Origin: Opitutales bacterium
GTDB taxonomy: Bacteria > Verrucomicrobiota > Verrucomicrobiia > Opitutales > Coraliomargaritaceae
Direction: 5' to 3'
Assembly: GCA_030729385.1 (NCBI GenBank)
Contig: JANQXM010000006.1
Span: forward strand, 4,835 to 68,834
Length of the DNA stretch: 64,000 bases
Shown here: positions 1 to 9,457 of the stretch, piece by piece
Numbering within the stretch: the first letter of the stretch is position 1
How the letters are laid out: every line of letters starts with the position of its first letter
The notes under the pieces: generated by a model
Told to the model about the DNA's origin: nothing
Databases searched by the model: none
What the model saw: the letters and a program-made list of their open reading frames with translations, nothing else
Made by a program: the position numbers and the translations under genes

Positions 1-455
1 TCGAGTCGTCCACCGAGTCCGGTTTCGAGTAGCGCGATGTCGACCTTCTGTTCTGCGAAGCGAAGAAAGGCCATCGCCACCATGAACTCAAAGAAGGAAG
101 GGTGTTCGTCCGGGTCGTTTTTGCCGAGTGTTTCGGCATGTGGGCGCAATTGCTCAGTGTAGCTGCAGATGTCCGAGTGGGTGAGAATCTCCCGATTGAC
201 CTGCACACGTTCGCCTTGATGGACGAGGTGGGGCGAGTTGAAAAAGCCGGTTTTGTATCCGTTGGAACGATACAGTGCTTCAAGCATCGCGCAGGTAGAA
301 CCTTTGCCGTTGGTGCCTGCGACGTGAATGCTCGGGAATTTTCGCTCAGGGTGTCCGAGTGCTTCGACAAAGACACGCATGCGGTCGATGCCGTATTTAG
401 ACCCCTGGTTTCTAAGTGAGTAGAGGTAGTCGCGTGTTTGTTCGTAGCTAGGCAT
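1..455 (-). CDS. folC: Folylpolyglutamate synthase / dihydrofolate synthase, N-terminal part (cut by window edge)
   Basis: FolC adds glutamate to (dihydro)folate in the cytoplasm using ATP. The 151 visible codons begin [14 protein letters not shown] and contain the family P-loop [11 protein letters not shown] at about residues 43-53, followed by GFFNSPHLV and, near the window edge, [12 protein letters not shown], both characteristic of the Mur-ligase-like FolC fold. The ATG at 455-453 is the only good start before the repeat-bearing gap. The C-terminal two thirds lie to the left of the window. It is the last visible gene of a minus-strand run truA, comF, accD, folC. The accD-folC and truA-accD neighbourhoods are also known from proteobacteria, which supports the assignment. 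Confidence 0.93.
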   Translation of the reverse strand, partial: MPSYEQTRDYLYSLRNQGSKYGIDRMRVFVEALGHPERKFPSIHVAGTNGKGSTCAMLEALYRSNGYKTGFFNSPHLVHQGERVQVNREILTHSDICSYTEQLRPHAETLGKNDPDEHPSFFEFMVAMAFLRFAEQKVDIALLETGLGGRL

Positions 456-470
456 TTGATGCGGTGAGAA

Positions 471-570
471 CATCGAACGTTGAACGTCCAACGTCCAATT
501 TTGAATGAAACAGTGGCGTGGCCGCTTTGGGACTATTCGATGTTCAGCGTTGGACGTTCGATGTTCAACG
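471..570. repeat. ACGTT-type inverted repeat between accD and folC
   Basis: The gap between accD and folC carries two arms built from the words GAACGTTGAACGTCCAACGT (left, about 471-500) and its inverted counterpart (right, about 539-570). A perfect 12-base inverted match, GAACGTCCAACG, lies at 482-493 and 548-559. The arms could fold into a long imperfect hairpin over a roughly 50-base loop. The same words recur at 3071-3158. There is no T-run, so this does not look like a simple terminator. Confidence 0.7.
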
Positions 571-583
571 TAGCGCCTCGCGC

Positions 584-1444
584 CTAGCTAGCCTTGGCTT
601 TTTGCGGACGGTAGAGCGCTTTAATCAGGTTGATCAAGCGGTCACGCATTTCGAGGCGTGGCACGATCAAGTCGATAAGACCACGGTCGAGGAGGAACTC
701 GGAAGTTTGGAAGCCAGCAGGGAGGTCCTGTTGTGTGGTTTCCTTGATCACGCGAGGTCCTGCGAAACCAATCAAAGCTTCGGGCTCTGCGATGATTACA
801 TCGCCGAGCGATGCGTAACTCGCCATGACGCCAGCCATGGTTGGGTTGGTGAGGATCGAAAAATAAGGCATGCCTGCTTCGCTCAGGCGGGCGAGGGCAG
901 CACTGGTTTTAGCGAGCTGCATGAGGCTGAGAATACCTTCCTGCATACGTGCACCACCCGAGGCGGATACGATGATGACGGGAATCTTTTCTGCTGTGCC
1001 GCGCTCGATCGTGCGAGTGAGCTTTTCGCCGGCTGCGGAACCGAGGCTGGCTGCCATGAAACGGAAGTCCATCACTGCGATGCTGACGCGTGTGCCACCC
1101 ATTGTGCCGACGCCGGAAATGACGGTGTCTGTCTCCTTTGTCTTCGCCTGATTTTGTTTTAGCTTTTCAGGATATGAAGAGGTGGCGTTGAACTCGAGTG
1201 GGTCGAGGGAGCTGACCCCCATGTCCATTTCTTCAAAAGAGCCTTCGTCGAGCATCGAGGCGATACGATCGCGCGCCTTGAGTGGGAAGTGGTAGCCGCT
1301 GCTGGGGACGACCATCAGGTTTTCCTTCAACACTCGGTTGTAGATGATCTCGCCGGTCTTTGGGCATTTAGTCCAAAGATCTTTGGGGATGTCCTTTTTC
1401 TTAACCGTGACGGTTGAGTATTGGGGTTTTCCGAAAAGTGCCAT
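584..1444 (-). CDS. accD: Acetyl-CoA carboxylase carboxyltransferase beta subunit, zinc ribbon degenerate
   Basis: AccD pairs with AccA to transfer the carboxyl group from biotin to acetyl-CoA, the first step of fatty-acid synthesis. The 286 residues match the family over the whole length: start MALFGKPQY, then [12 protein letters not shown], the crotonase-like core [11 protein letters not shown], and [11 protein letters not shown]. In E. coli AccD four cysteines (27, 30, 46, 49) hold zinc. Here the same positions read Cys27, Thr30, Val46 and Ser49, so the N-terminal zinc ribbon has lost three of its four ligands while its surrounding fold residues remain. The gene lies between comF and folC on the same strand, probably one transcription unit apart from the repeat in the gap. 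Confidence 0.95.
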   Translation of the reverse strand: MALFGKPQYSTVTVKKKDIPKDLWTKCPKTGEIIYNRVLKENLMVVPSSGYHFPLKARDRIASMLDEGSFEEMDMGVSSLDPLEFNATSSYPEKLKQNQAKTKETDTVISGVGTMGGTRVSIAVMDFRFMAASLGSAAGEKLTRTIERGTAEKIPVIIVSASGGARMQEGILSLMQLAKTSAALARLSEAGMPYFSILTNPTMAGVMASYASLGDVIIAEPEALIGFAGPRVIKETTQQDLPAGFQTSEFLLDRGLIDLIVPRLEMRDRLINLIKALYRPQKAKAS

Positions 1445-1480
1445 AATGAGAATTAGGATTAAAGTGAATAGTCAGATTGC

Positions 1481-2218
1481 TCAGCCATGCCCGAGGGTGA
1501 CGACTTTCAACTGGGTGGCTCCTGCGTTTTGCAGAACCTGAGCGCAGGCGTTCAGTGTTGCTCCAGTTGTAAATACGTCATCGACGAGGATGTATTGTTG
1601 ATCAGGGATTACAACCTTATCGGGGGCCAAAGCAAAGGCATTTTTTACATTTCGGTGACGTTGTTCGCGGTTCAGTTTGGTCTGAGTTTGGGTGTATTCT
1701 GTCCGAATCAGGAGATTTTCGACTTTTGAGCGGTGATCAGTCGTCTCTGCCAGCATGTTGGCGATTTTCTCGCTCTGGTTGTAGCCCCGCTCGCGCTCTT
1801 TAGCGGGATGTAGGGGGACGGGAACGAAGATCGAATTATCGATATAGCGTTGGTAGTAAGTTGCTTCTGCGACCATTTTGGCGGCATCTTTGAGGATGTA
1901 GAAACCGCTGTGGTATTTCAGCTCATGAATCATCGAGCGAGCCGCTCCCTTGGCTAAAAAGAGGGTTTTGCCTTGGTCAAAGACCGGTTCCAGCTCGGCG
2001 CAGTGCGGGCAAACCTTGGGTCCCGCCAGCATTCCGAAGAAAGGATAACCACAGGTGGAGCAAGCGGGCGGCGCGGAGATAAAAATATCCCGACTGCAGG
2101 AACGACAGAGAAAATCGTAGGGCGAATCTTCCACCATCTCATTACAATGCACACAAACTCGGGCAAAAAACACATCTGCCAGGGCTCGACCGATGGTATG
2201 TAGTGGCTTCGGGAGCAT
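1481..2218 (-). CDS. comF: ComF-family amidophosphoribosyltransferase-like protein
   Basis: A 245-residue ComF-type protein. The N-terminus has four CxxC pairs (22/25, 38/41, 53/56, 70/73), suggesting two zinc-binding knuckles. The C-terminus has the phosphoribosyltransferase signature [11 protein letters not shown] at 211-221, where the two aspartates bind PRPP-magnesium in this fold. ComF proteins are linked to DNA uptake (Bacillus comF, Haemophilus com101) and sometimes to nucleotide salvage; the reaction is not settled, so a competence role is only an inference. It sits 29 bases after truA and 36 before accD, on the same strand. Confidence 0.9.
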   Translation of the reverse strand: MLPKPLHTIGRALADVFFARVCVHCNEMVEDSPYDFLCRSCSRDIFISAPPACSTCGYPFFGMLAGPKVCPHCAELEPVFDQGKTLFLAKGAARSMIHELKYHSGFYILKDAAKMVAEATYYQRYIDNSIFVPVPLHPAKERERGYNQSEKIANMLAETTDHRSKVENLLIRTEYTQTQTKLNREQRHRNVKNAFALAPDKVVIPDQQYILVDDVFTTGATLNACAQVLQNAGATQLKVVTLGHG

Positions 2219-2247
2219 GTTTTCGGGAATGAATTGAATTAGCCTGA

Positions 2248-2988
2248 CTATTTATAAAAGACCTTATCGAGAAAGAGGCCTTTGGCAGGGGCGGTGACGA
2301 TGCGGTGGGTGCGTTGTTTGCTGTCGATGATTTCGCGAATGTCGTCGGGGGTGAGGCGTCCGCGGCCGACAGCGTAAAGCGCGCCAGCGAAAGTGCGCAC
2401 CATTTTGTAAAGGAAACCGGTGCCTTCGGTGTCGATGCGAATTTGTTTCCCCTGTTGTTTGATGGCGAGTCGGTGCACGGTTTTGACTGGGTTGGGATCG
2501 TTGTCTTTGCCGTGGGTTGCGCTGAGCGCGGTGTAGTCTTGTGTGCCAATGATGTGCTCGGCGGCTTTCTGCATCGCTTCGATATCGATTGGCAAGTCGC
2601 GGCAGTCCCAGACGTAGCGATTGTCGATGGGGTCGGCCCGACCCAAATAGATACGATAAATGTAGCGTTTGCCGGTCACTGAGTAGCGGGCATGAAAGTC
2701 GTCGCTCACTTTGCGGATCGATTTGATCTGGATCGTTTTGTCGAGGTTGGCGTGTAGGGCGCGAATCAGTTTGTCGCTTTCATGCTTCCAGTCGGCATCT
2801 AAATGAAAGCATTGCCCTCTGGCGTGCACACCGGCATCGGTGCGGCCGCTGCCATGGATTTGAATCTTCTGATCGAAGATTCCGGAGAGTGCAGCTTCGA
2901 TATGATTTTGCACAGCGCCGCCATTAGGCTGTCGTTGCCAGCCGTCGAAGTCGGTGCCGTCGTAGGCGCAGATACATTTCCAACGCAT
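2248..2988 (-). CDS. truA: tRNA pseudouridine(38-40) synthase TruA
   Basis: TruA converts uridines 38-40 of the tRNA anticodon arm to pseudouridine. The 246-residue protein opens with the standard [14 protein letters not shown] and has the catalytic-loop motif [14 protein letters not shown] at 47-60, with Asp51 as the expected nucleophile. Later come [13 protein letters not shown] and [13 protein letters not shown], both normal for bacterial TruA. Length is normal. It is the first gene of the minus-strand set leading to comF, accD and folC, and its upstream gap is filled with repeats rather than a recognisable promoter. Confidence 0.96.
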   Translation of the reverse strand: MRWKCICAYDGTDFDGWQRQPNGGAVQNHIEAALSGIFDQKIQIHGSGRTDAGVHARGQCFHLDADWKHESDKLIRALHANLDKTIQIKSIRKVSDDFHARYSVTGKRYIYRIYLGRADPIDNRYVWDCRDLPIDIEAMQKAAEHIIGTQDYTALSATHGKDNDPNPVKTVHRLAIKQQGKQIRIDTEGTGFLYKMVRTFAGALYAVGRGRLTPDDIREIIDSKQRTHRIVTAPAKGLFLDKVFYK

Positions 2989-2997
2989 GTGGGTGAA

Positions 2998-3064
2998 GAG
3001 TGAGGAGTGAAGTGTGAAATGTGAAGATTGAAGTTAAAGGTTAGGGGTTAGGGGTAGAGATTAG
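2998..3064. repeat. Purine-rich degenerate repeat tract
   Basis: A tract upstream of truA made almost entirely of short A/G words with single T or C (GAGTGAGGAGTGAAGTG, GAAGTTAAAGG, GGTTAGGGGTTAGGGG). It resembles the AGGAGTTAGAAGTCAG tracts at 11779-11812, 27775-27870 and 62901-62935, but is more diverged. It is non-coding in both strands and adjoins the ACGTT-type inverted repeat at 3071-3158. Confidence 0.5.
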
Positions 3065-3070
3065 GGAGGG

Positions 3071-3158
3071 GAGAACGTCGAACGCTCAATGTTGAATAGA
3101 GCTTTCGTTACGGAGTCGTTCATAATTCGAAGTTGAACGTTGGAAGTTCGACGTTCTC
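3071..3158. repeat. ACGTT-type inverted repeat between truA and the TauE/SafE gene
   Basis: Perfect 13-base arms GAGAACGTCGAAC at 3071-3083 and its complement at 3146-3158, continued by imperfect pairing of CTCAATGTTGAAT with CCAACGTTCAACT-like sequence. The word set is the same as in the repeat at 471-570, so the two belong to one family. It lies between divergently transcribed genes, so it is not a terminator for either of them. Confidence 0.75.
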
Positions 3159-3205
3159 ATCCCTTCTTGCTTGGCATCTAATGGTTGCCTGCAAGGCTGC
3201 GTTTG

Positions 3206-3955
3206 ATGTTTGAATTAGAAACTGGGCAGTATGTGATGGTTGCTTTGGGCGCTCTCTTTGTTGGGCTCGGTAAGGGCGGACTGCCAGGTGTGGGTAATTT
3301 GACTGTGGTTTTATTGGCACTGGCATTGCCGGCGAAGGCTTCGGTTGGGGTGTTGCTGCCGATTCTCATTTCAGCGGATATCGTGGCGGTGATTGTTTAT
3401 CGGCGACATGCTATGTGGTCCTATATCGCTAAGCTAGCTCCTTGGACGGTGGTTGGCATTCTTGTGGGTTGGGTCGTTTTTAGCCGAGTGGATGATGCGC
3501 AGATGAAAGTGGTGATTGGCGCGATCCTTTTAAGTATGTGCGCGGTGCACTTTTTCCGTCGTTGGCAGCGACGCAATGAAACGGAGAAAGATAGCCTGCC
3601 GCATCATCCAGCTTTTATTATTGGGACGGGAGTCATCGGTGGTTTTGCCACGATGGTCGCCAATGCTGCCGGACCGGTGGCGGCTTTGTATTTTATCGCC
3701 TCGGGTTTGCCAAAGTATGCTTACATTGGCACAGCGGCTTGGTTCTTCTTTCTGGTGAATTTGTTTAAGGTGCCGTTCATGATGCAGCTGGGTATTATCG
3801 ATGCGGGCTCGATTACTTTCAGTTTACGTTTCATCCCCTATGCGCTTCTGGGTGCGGTGGTGGCACCTTTCATTGTGAAGCATATCAATCAGAAGTGGTT
3901 CGATTTTTTGATCTGGTTCTTCGTCATTATTGGCGGTCTGAAGTTGGTTCTTTAG
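3206..3955 (+). CDS. TauE/SafE-family membrane permease
   Basis: A 249-residue protein with about eight hydrophobic segments and the TauE/SafE (DUF81) pattern: an N-terminal half ending around [13 protein letters not shown], a charged loop, and a second half starting at [19 protein letters not shown]. These permeases are linked to export or uptake of sulfite, sulfoacetate or other small organosulfur anions; the substrate here cannot be read. I take ATG 3206 rather than the in-frame TTG at 3185 because a GCAAGG ribosome-site-like stretch lies about 10 bases before it and the protein then starts MFELETGQY. ruvC follows 37 bases later on the same strand. Confidence 0.85.
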   Translation: MFELETGQYVMVALGALFVGLGKGGLPGVGNLTVVLLALALPAKASVGVLLPILISADIVAVIVYRRHAMWSYIAKLAPWTVVGILVGWVVFSRVDDAQMKVVIGAILLSMCAVHFFRRWQRRNETEKDSLPHHPAFIIGTGVIGGFATMVANAAGPVAALYFIASGLPKYAYIGTAAWFFFLVNLFKVPFMMQLGIIDAGSITFSLRFIPYALLGAVVAPFIVKHINQKWFDFLIWFFVIIGGLKLVL

Positions 3956-3992
3956 CACTGACATCTGGCTTCTATTTTTTAACTTATAAGCG

Positions 3993-4580
3993 ATGGCAAA
4001 ATCTTCACGCAAACTATGGGCAGAATATGTGGCTCGTGGCGGTCCTTCAGCAAAGAAGGGCGTGGCTGTGTCGTCAAAATTACCGACGCCATTTCAGGGC
4101 GTGGTTCTGGGGATCGATCCGAGCCTGCGCGGAAGTGGTTTTGCGATTTTGGACTATCGTTCTAGTTCGGACATTCGCGTGATTGAGACATGCACCTTGA
4201 AGTTGAAGCCAGCGATTTCACAGATCGAATGTTTGGGTGCGATTGGGAATCAGGTGGAGGACTTTATCGATAAACATAAGATCAAGCACGTAGCGATTGA
4301 AGAGACGATCTACGTGCAAAACTATCAGACCGCGCAGATTCTTGGTGCGGCTCGGGGAGCAGCCATTGCGGTGGCTGCGATGCGGGGATTGCCAGTTTTT
4401 GAATATGCACCCTTGCGGGTGAAGCAAGCGGTTGTCGGGGCGGGGCGTGCAAGCAAGGAGCAGGTGGCGAAAACGATGCAGGGCTTGACCGGCACTGATT
4501 TCGGTCTGCGGTTCGACGAGTCCGATGCGGCGGCGGTGGCGCTTTGCCATGCCTTTACTTGGAAGGATTTATCCGTATAA
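3993..4580 (+). CDS. ruvC: Holliday junction endonuclease RuvC with an N-terminal extension
   Basis: RuvC cuts Holliday junctions moved by RuvAB. The four acidic active-site residues can be placed as Asp42 in [13 protein letters not shown], Glu103/Glu104 in [12 protein letters not shown], and Asp175 and Asp178 in [15 protein letters not shown]. The core length is normal, but about 36 residues precede it ([12 protein letters not shown]...), where E. coli RuvC starts almost directly at the first Asp motif. The extension is Lys/Arg/Ser-rich and could be real or a mis-chosen start; no other ATG lies between it and the core. ruvB lies elsewhere in this window (13625-14674), and ruvA is not seen. 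Confidence 0.93.
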   Translation: MAKSSRKLWAEYVARGGPSAKKGVAVSSKLPTPFQGVVLGIDPSLRGSGFAILDYRSSSDIRVIETCTLKLKPAISQIECLGAIGNQVEDFIDKHKIKHVAIEETIYVQNYQTAQILGAARGAAIAVAAMRGLPVFEYAPLRVKQAVVGAGRASKEQVAKTMQGLTGTDFGLRFDESDAAAVALCHAFTWKDLSV

Positions 4581-4597
4581 TCTCAGACCTATTTCTT

Positions 4598-5407
4598 ATG
4601 AGCTCTAATAACCCTCAAGATCCTAGTGCCGATAATCTCAGTGATTTTGAGCATCAACCGAATCAGGACTTTGCCTACGGCAGTCCGACCGATGAGGAAA
4701 TTCGTCTTCAGGCGCTGAATCATACCAAGGATAAGCTGCTGTCTGTTGTGGGGCACGATTTGCGCTCAGCTATTGGCGGGGTGGTGTCGATTGTGTATAT
4801 GTTGGATAAGCGTTTAGAGCAGGGCGACATGGAGGATGCGAAACGTCTGAGCGGGTTGATTCGTCGCGCGGCGTTGGATGCAGATGATCTGTTGAAAGAT
4901 TTGGTCACTTGGACTCGAAACTCAGGGCAGGAGCTGAACTTTCGATTGGAGTCGATGGATGTGGTGGAATTGGTGGAGACGGAAATTGCGCGTTTGCAAT
5001 CGGTCGCAATGCGAAAAAAGCAGCGTATTCGCTTGGAGGCATATGACAGTGGCATGATCCGAGCCGACTCGAACATGCTGCAGGCTATTTTTAGAAACTT
5101 GCTGACGAATGCGCTTAAGTTCTCTGACCACGAGTCGGACGTAACTGTGCGTATTTATCGTCAACCTGGCTTATGGGAATTCCAAGTGTGCGATAAAGGT
5201 ATCGGCATGTCGGCTGAGGTGCAGGATGTTTTGCTGAAGATTGATAAGCGCAAGCAAAAGCCCGGCACCTCTGGCGAGACGGGATCGGGGTTCGGTTTGT
5301 TACTCTGTGAAGATTTCATTCAGCGTCATGGCGGGCATTTGACTTGGGAGTCGGCACTCGGGCGTGGCACGACTTTTTCTTTCACTATTCCAGAGTTGTT
5401 GGGCTGA
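4598..5407 (+). CDS. Soluble sensor histidine kinase (HisKA-HATPase)
   Basis: A 269-residue kinase with a HisKA dimerisation segment, phospho-acceptor His53 in [15 protein letters not shown], and a HATPase domain with N box [15 protein letters not shown]1 DKGIGMS and G2 [12 protein letters not shown]. There is no membrane segment and only a short acidic N-terminus, so it has no evident sensing domain and may work with a partner. I use ATG 4598: an upstream in-frame ATG at 4544 would start inside ruvC. No response regulator lies next to it, so it is an orphan. The SDR gene follows after 7 bases. Confidence 0.85.
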   Translation: MSSNNPQDPSADNLSDFEHQPNQDFAYGSPTDEEIRLQALNHTKDKLLSVVGHDLRSAIGGVVSIVYMLDKRLEQGDMEDAKRLSGLIRRAALDADDLLKDLVTWTRNSGQELNFRLESMDVVELVETEIARLQSVAMRKKQRIRLEAYDSGMIRADSNMLQAIFRNLLTNALKFSDHESDVTVRIYRQPGLWEFQVCDKGIGMSAEVQDVLLKIDKRKQKPGTSGETGSGFGLLLCEDFIQRHGGHLTWESALGRGTTFSFTIPELLG

Positions 5408-5414
5408 GTTTAAT

Positions 5415-6125
5415 ATGGCTGAAACGGTTTTGATTACAGGTGTCAGTTCGGGTCTTGGCCACGGATTGGCAGAAGTTTTTTTGGAGCGCGGTGCGACTGT
5501 ATACGGATGCAGCCGACGAAAGCCTCAAGGTCTGGTCGATAAAGGAATGCGCTTTGCTTCGATTGATTTGGGCAATGCCGCAGGCGGCGGATCTGCGTTG
5601 AAGGAATGGATTGCTCCTGTTAGTCGATTTGATTTGGTCATTTTGAATGCTGGCAAACTCGGGCAGATTCGCGACATGCAGGATGCGCCACTGGAAGATC
5701 TGCGAGGGACGATGGAGGTCAACGTTTGGTCAAATAAGTGGATGCTGGATGTCTTGTTTGAGCGCGTCTCCATGGTGAAGCAAGTGGTGGCGATATCATC
5801 GGGTGCTTCTTTGTCGGGAAGTCGTGGATGGAATGGCTATAGCATTTCCAAAGCAGCGTTGAATATGTTGATCAAACTTTACGCAGGCGAGCGACCGGAC
5901 ACACATTTCACGTCGCTGGCACCTGGCTTGATCGATAGCGCGATGCAAGACTACCTAACGAATTTACCCGCGGATGACCGTTTTGAGCCACTGGAGATTT
6001 TGAAAGCAGCGAAGGGAACGGAGCAAATGCCCGACGGTAAGGTCTGCGCGAAGAAGTTAATCGATGCCTTCCCAAGTTTGCTTGATCTGCAAAGTGGCGG
6101 TTACGCGGATATCCGAAAACTGTGA
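5415..6125 (+). CDS. Short-chain dehydrogenase/reductase
   Basis: A 236-residue SDR. The Rossmann nucleotide motif is [12 protein letters not shown] at 8-19, followed by LNAGKLG at about 78-84, catalytic Ser129 in AISSGAS, and Tyr142/Lys146 in GYSISK. The substrate cannot be inferred. I use ATG 5415; the upstream in-frame start at 5364 would lie inside the histidine-kinase gene. The stop codon TGA (6123-6125) directly abuts the stop of the oppositely oriented mrdA (6126-6128), with no base between them. Confidence 0.85.
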   Translation: MAETVLITGVSSGLGHGLAEVFLERGATVYGCSRRKPQGLVDKGMRFASIDLGNAAGGGSALKEWIAPVSRFDLVILNAGKLGQIRDMQDAPLEDLRGTMEVNVWSNKWMLDVLFERVSMVKQVVAISSGASLSGSRGWNGYSISKAALNMLIKLYAGERPDTHFTSLAPGLIDSAMQDYLTNLPADDRFEPLEILKAAKGTEQMPDGKVCAKKLIDAFPSLLDLQSGGYADIRKL

Positions 6126-8081
6126 CTATTGTGCGATCGGGAATCCTGCGCGTTCAGGATACTTTTCGATAAACTTCAGGAAGATGTCTTTGGCGACGGG
6201 GCCTGCGGTTGATCCGCCGTGGTAGCTGTCGCTGGCTTTAGTGCCTTCGACCATGACGGCGACGGCGATTTGTGGATTGTCGGCTGGAGCAAAACCGACG
6301 AACCAAGCTAGGTTGACTTCTTTACCATGGGCGCGGAAGTCGGCGGTGCCTGTTTTGCCGGCGATGGGGAGACCGTCGATTTGCACGAGACGACCCGTTC
6401 CGTCGGGACCGATGACGCGTTGCATGCCCTCCCAAAGTTTTTGATATTGTTTTTGAGTGAGTCCGATCGGCTCGCCGCCATGGTTGACCTGCATGCCCTC
6501 TTCACGGGACAGTGCGCGAAGGGTCGGTTGTGTTCGTGTTTCGCCGCGCGCGATGGATGCGATGACAGTTGCCATCTGGAGCGGTGTGACGAGTAGGAAG
6601 CCTTGACCAATGGCGGTGTTGGCAGTGTCGCCGGGCACCCAGCCAGCCCCCACTTTTTCGCGTTTCCACTCTTTGCTGGGCACGACTAGCCGGCTGGTTT
6701 CATAGGGCACTTCGATGCCGGTTTTTTGATCGAGCCCAAAGCAGATCGCCTCGGCACTCAGTATGTCGATACCCATTTTCAGACCCTCGGTGTAGTAGAA
6801 GACGTTGCAACTGCCTTCGATGGCGCCCGCGAGATCGACGACGCCGTGGCCGTAGCGCGCATGGCAACGAAAGATACGGTTGCCGAGGCGATAGACGCCT
6901 TGGCAATCATGCTTGGTTTCAGTGTTGAAAGTGCCCGCGCGCAGTCCGGCGATGGAAGTGATTAATTTAAAAGTGGAACCTGGTGGGTAGGAGAGTTGAA
7001 GGGAGCGATTGAGCCATGCGCCGCGTTCATTGATTTCATCAAAAGTGGTGCGTGGGATGAATGGGCTAAGGTCGTTGAGATCGTAGCTGGGGTGGCTGAC
7101 AATGGTGAGCACTTCTCCGGTGCGCACGTCGAGCGCAATGGCTGCGCCGGTTCGGTCGCCAAGTGCGGTTTCGGCGGCAAGTTGAAGGTCGATATCGATA
7201 CTGGCGATGAGGTCTTCGCCTTGTTTGGGCGGTACCATGTCGAGGCGTGTATCTTGAAAGCCGAGTGGATCGACTCGCCACATTTCGGTGCCTGTTGTGC
7301 CTGAAAGTAAATCGTCGAAAGAACGCTCAAGTCCTGTCTTTCCTCGCTTCGTTTTGAAGGTGTAAGTTTTGATGCCATCGCTTGGAATATCTTCGGGGTC
7401 TGGGTTGACGTTTTGCACGTAGCCGAGTGTGTGTGCGGCAGCCACTCCGTAAGGGTAGTAGCGCGCGGTGTCGGTATGGACTTGTATCGGAGAGTGCTTT
7501 GGGTGCAACTGCTCGATCAGGCGGGCGTATTGGTCGGGGCTAAGGTCTTCAACTAGGGGCAAGGGGAGGAGTAGTTGTTCGTTGAAGTGTCGAATGACTT
7601 TGCTCCTCGAAAGCGTATCATCTCGTCCAGTGATCTGATTGATCTGATCGACGTAGCGTTGGATGACGTTCATGCGAGCCGTCCACGCGCAATCGCTACG
7701 GTTGGCGATGGGCACGGTGTCAGGGCGAAGCTCGAGAGGGGTCTGCTCAAATTCTTCAACGAGTGTTGCATCGGCTGCGTCGCGAACGACGACGAACTCT
7801 TTGCGAAACTCTTTACGAAGATCGTCTAGGTAAACGACTGCAGAGTAGTGGGGGCGATTGCCGACAAGTAGGCGACCGTTTCGGTCGTAAATGTCTCCTC
7901 GTGGGCCGGGTTTGAGTATGCGACGTTCGGTTTGGCGTTTTTCGAGTTCTTTATACTCGTTCATGGCGATGAGCTGCCGCCATGCGAGTCCGGCAACCAG
8001 CACGCCGCTGGCAACTAGCACAATCCATAGGAAGAAGAGGATGCGCGGGTTATCCCCTTTATGCACATCGAATTGGCTCAT
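6126..8081 (-). CDS. mrdA: Penicillin-binding protein 2 (elongasome transpeptidase)
   Basis: PBP2 cross-links peptidoglycan during lateral wall growth. The 651 residues have one N-terminal membrane segment (about 14-34), the pedestal motif [14 protein letters not shown] at 59-72, and the transpeptidase triad: Ser369-x-x-Lys372 in PPGSTFK, Ser424-Cys-Asn426, and Lys576-Thr-Gly in AGKTGTAD. The length is normal for class B PBPs. It overlaps mreD by 4 bases (ATGA), which points to translational coupling, and is the last gene of mreB-mreC-mreD-mrdA. rodA, often next, is not here. Confidence 0.95.
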   Translation of the reverse strand: MSQFDVHKGDNPRILFFLWIVLVASGVLVAGLAWRQLIAMNEYKELEKRQTERRILKPGPRGDIYDRNGRLLVGNRPHYSAVVYLDDLRKEFRKEFVVVRDAADATLVEEFEQTPLELRPDTVPIANRSDCAWTARMNVIQRYVDQINQITGRDDTLSRSKVIRHFNEQLLLPLPLVEDLSPDQYARLIEQLHPKHSPIQVHTDTARYYPYGVAAAHTLGYVQNVNPDPEDIPSDGIKTYTFKTKRGKTGLERSFDDLLSGTTGTEMWRVDPLGFQDTRLDMVPPKQGEDLIASIDIDLQLAAETALGDRTGAAIALDVRTGEVLTIVSHPSYDLNDLSPFIPRTTFDEINERGAWLNRSLQLSYPPGSTFKLITSIAGLRAGTFNTETKHDCQGVYRLGNRIFRCHARYGHGVVDLAGAIEGSCNVFYYTEGLKMGIDILSAEAICFGLDQKTGIEVPYETSRLVVPSKEWKREKVGAGWVPGDTANTAIGQGFLLVTPLQMATVIASIARGETRTQPTLRALSREEGMQVNHGGEPIGLTQKQYQKLWEGMQRVIGPDGTGRLVQIDGLPIAGKTGTADFRAHGKEVNLAWFVGFAPADNPQIAVAVMVEGTKASDSYHGGSTAGPVAKDIFLKFIEKYPERAGFPIAQ

Positions 8082-8608
8082 AAGATAGGAAAGTCTTCCG
8101 GTTCAGTGTCTAGATGGCATAACTCGAACAGTGTGCGCTGCAGGTTGAAGAACCACGGCGCGACAACTAGAAGAGTGAGGTGTGAAATGAGTGAGGTAAG
8201 TATCACTTGTATCCAAAATGCAGATACGAGTAGATTTCCTACGCCTGATGCGATAGTGATTAATGCGATGGCGAAGAAATTACACGCATGTGCCAAAAGT
8301 ATGGGGTGGTAGTTGTGCTCTGCACGGAAGCGAAAACGTATTTGAAAAATGAATGCACCAGCTGCGAGAAAACCAAGGGTTATCAGGCCGAATGAGGTGG
8401 GTAAGGCTGCGTCGACCCATAATCCTGTGAGTAAAGTGCAAAGCACATAGGATCTGTGGCGCAGAAAGATGGCTGGTAGCACGACCATGGGCCCAAGTAG
8501 GACTAGATAGAGTAACCAGTTGCTGAGGGCGGAGTTGACCAACAGCGTCAAATAGAGGAGCAGCACATTTGCGCCGAACATAATAATAATGCGTGGATCA
8601 AGGAGCAT
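8078..8608 (-). CDS. mreD: Rod-shape protein MreD-like membrane protein
   Basis: A 176-residue protein with about five hydrophobic helices and no strong motif other than the general MreD pattern. Its identity rests mainly on position: it starts inside the end of mreC (11-base overlap) and overlaps mrdA by 4 bases, which is the usual place of mreD. MreD is an integral membrane part of the elongasome that works with MreC to activate PBP2/RodA. MreD diverges fast between phyla, so weak sequence likeness is expected. Confidence 0.85.
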   Translation of the reverse strand: MLLDPRIIIMFGANVLLLYLTLLVNSALSNWLLYLVLLGPMVVLPAIFLRHRSYVLCTLLTGLWVDAALPTSFGLITLGFLAAGAFIFQIRFRFRAEHNYHPILLAHACNFFAIALITIASGVGNLLVSAFWIQVILTSLISHLTLLVVAPWFFNLQRTLFELCHLDTEPEDFPIL

Positions 8609-9449
8609 CGGTATCGAATTCGAGCGGGTTGAGCGGGATCAAAACGGCGACTTCATTGAGGCTAAGTAACCGCTCGTCGAGTAAGACCGTGCCCGCCTGA
8701 AAAATGCCTGTGCTGCCGGGTTCGAGCCAAGCGACGGTGCCGAGCATGAGGCCTGGAGGGAAGGTGCCGCCGAGTTGAGTTGAGACGAGTTTGAGTGGGG
8801 CTTGAGAGTTGGCGACGAGATCTTGAGGTGCATCTCGAACAGTGCCTTCGGGGTCGCCAAAGCCACTTTGTAGGATGCCTTGGTAAACGACGGGTCGACC
8901 ATCGCCTTCGAGCGTCGCAGCCATGCGAAAGTTCGGGCTGGTGACGAGCTCGACGCAACTGGTGAATGCGTTCACTTCGACAACGCGACCAACCACACCA
9001 CCGGAAAAGATGACGGCGGCACCTTCGGGGATGTTGTAGTCATTCCCTTTGCGGATAATGATTTGTTGCCACCATGCGCTCAGGTCGCGGCGCACGACGC
9101 GGGCGACTTCGTAGCGGAATTCACGTCGGCTCGGCAGATTCAATATCGATTCGAGGCGTTCGACCTCGGCTTCGAGTGATTCGTTACGCTGGGCGTAGTA
9201 TTGGTAGTATGCTTTTTCGCGAGCGAGCTCGCGGCCGGCTTCGATGAGCTCGATTTTTGAATGGCTGCGTCTTGCCCAGAAGCCTTCAAGGTCGTCGAGG
9301 TATGAACTGACGATCCACGCCGGGGCTTGAAACTCCGTAAAGCTTACTTTGAGAAAGGATTTTACAAAGGTGGGCACGACCCACCAAGCGATAAGAAAGA
9401 CGCCTAAGGCGACTATCGGTTTAAGCTTATCGAGGCGTAGTTGCGCCAC
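8598..9449 (-). CDS. mreC: Rod-shape protein MreC
   Basis: MreC is the periplasmic elongasome scaffold that links MreB to PBP2. The 283-residue protein has an N-terminal membrane helix (about 12-28), a coiled-coil stretch around ELAREKAYYQYYAQRNESLE to EAEVERLESILNLP, then the beta-rich MreC domain with ARVVRRDLSAWWQ and IIIRKGNDYNIPEGAAV. It starts 8 bases after mreB ends and overlaps mreD. Confidence 0.93.
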   Translation of the reverse strand: MAQLRLDKLKPIVALGVFLIAWWVVPTFVKSFLKVSFTEFQAPAWIVSSYLDDLEGFWARRSHSKIELIEAGRELAREKAYYQYYAQRNESLEAEVERLESILNLPSRREFRYEVARVVRRDLSAWWQQIIIRKGNDYNIPEGAAVIFSGGVVGRVVEVNAFTSCVELVTSPNFRMAATLEGDGRPVVYQGILQSGFGDPEGTVRDAPQDLVANSQAPLKLVSTQLGGTFPPGLMLGTVAWLEPGSTGIFQAGTVLLDERLLSLNEVAVLIPLNPLEFDTDAP

Positions 9450-9457
9450 TGTTTAGG

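Noticed and set aside
471-570. CRISPR array in the accD-folC gap
   Set aside because: The repeats are inverted and degenerate, not regularly spaced direct repeats, and no cas gene is present.
518-1162. A 214-codon plus-strand open frame over accD
   Set aside because: It is the mirror of the accD reading frame, has no recognisable domain, starts in the repeat, and accD is fully supported.
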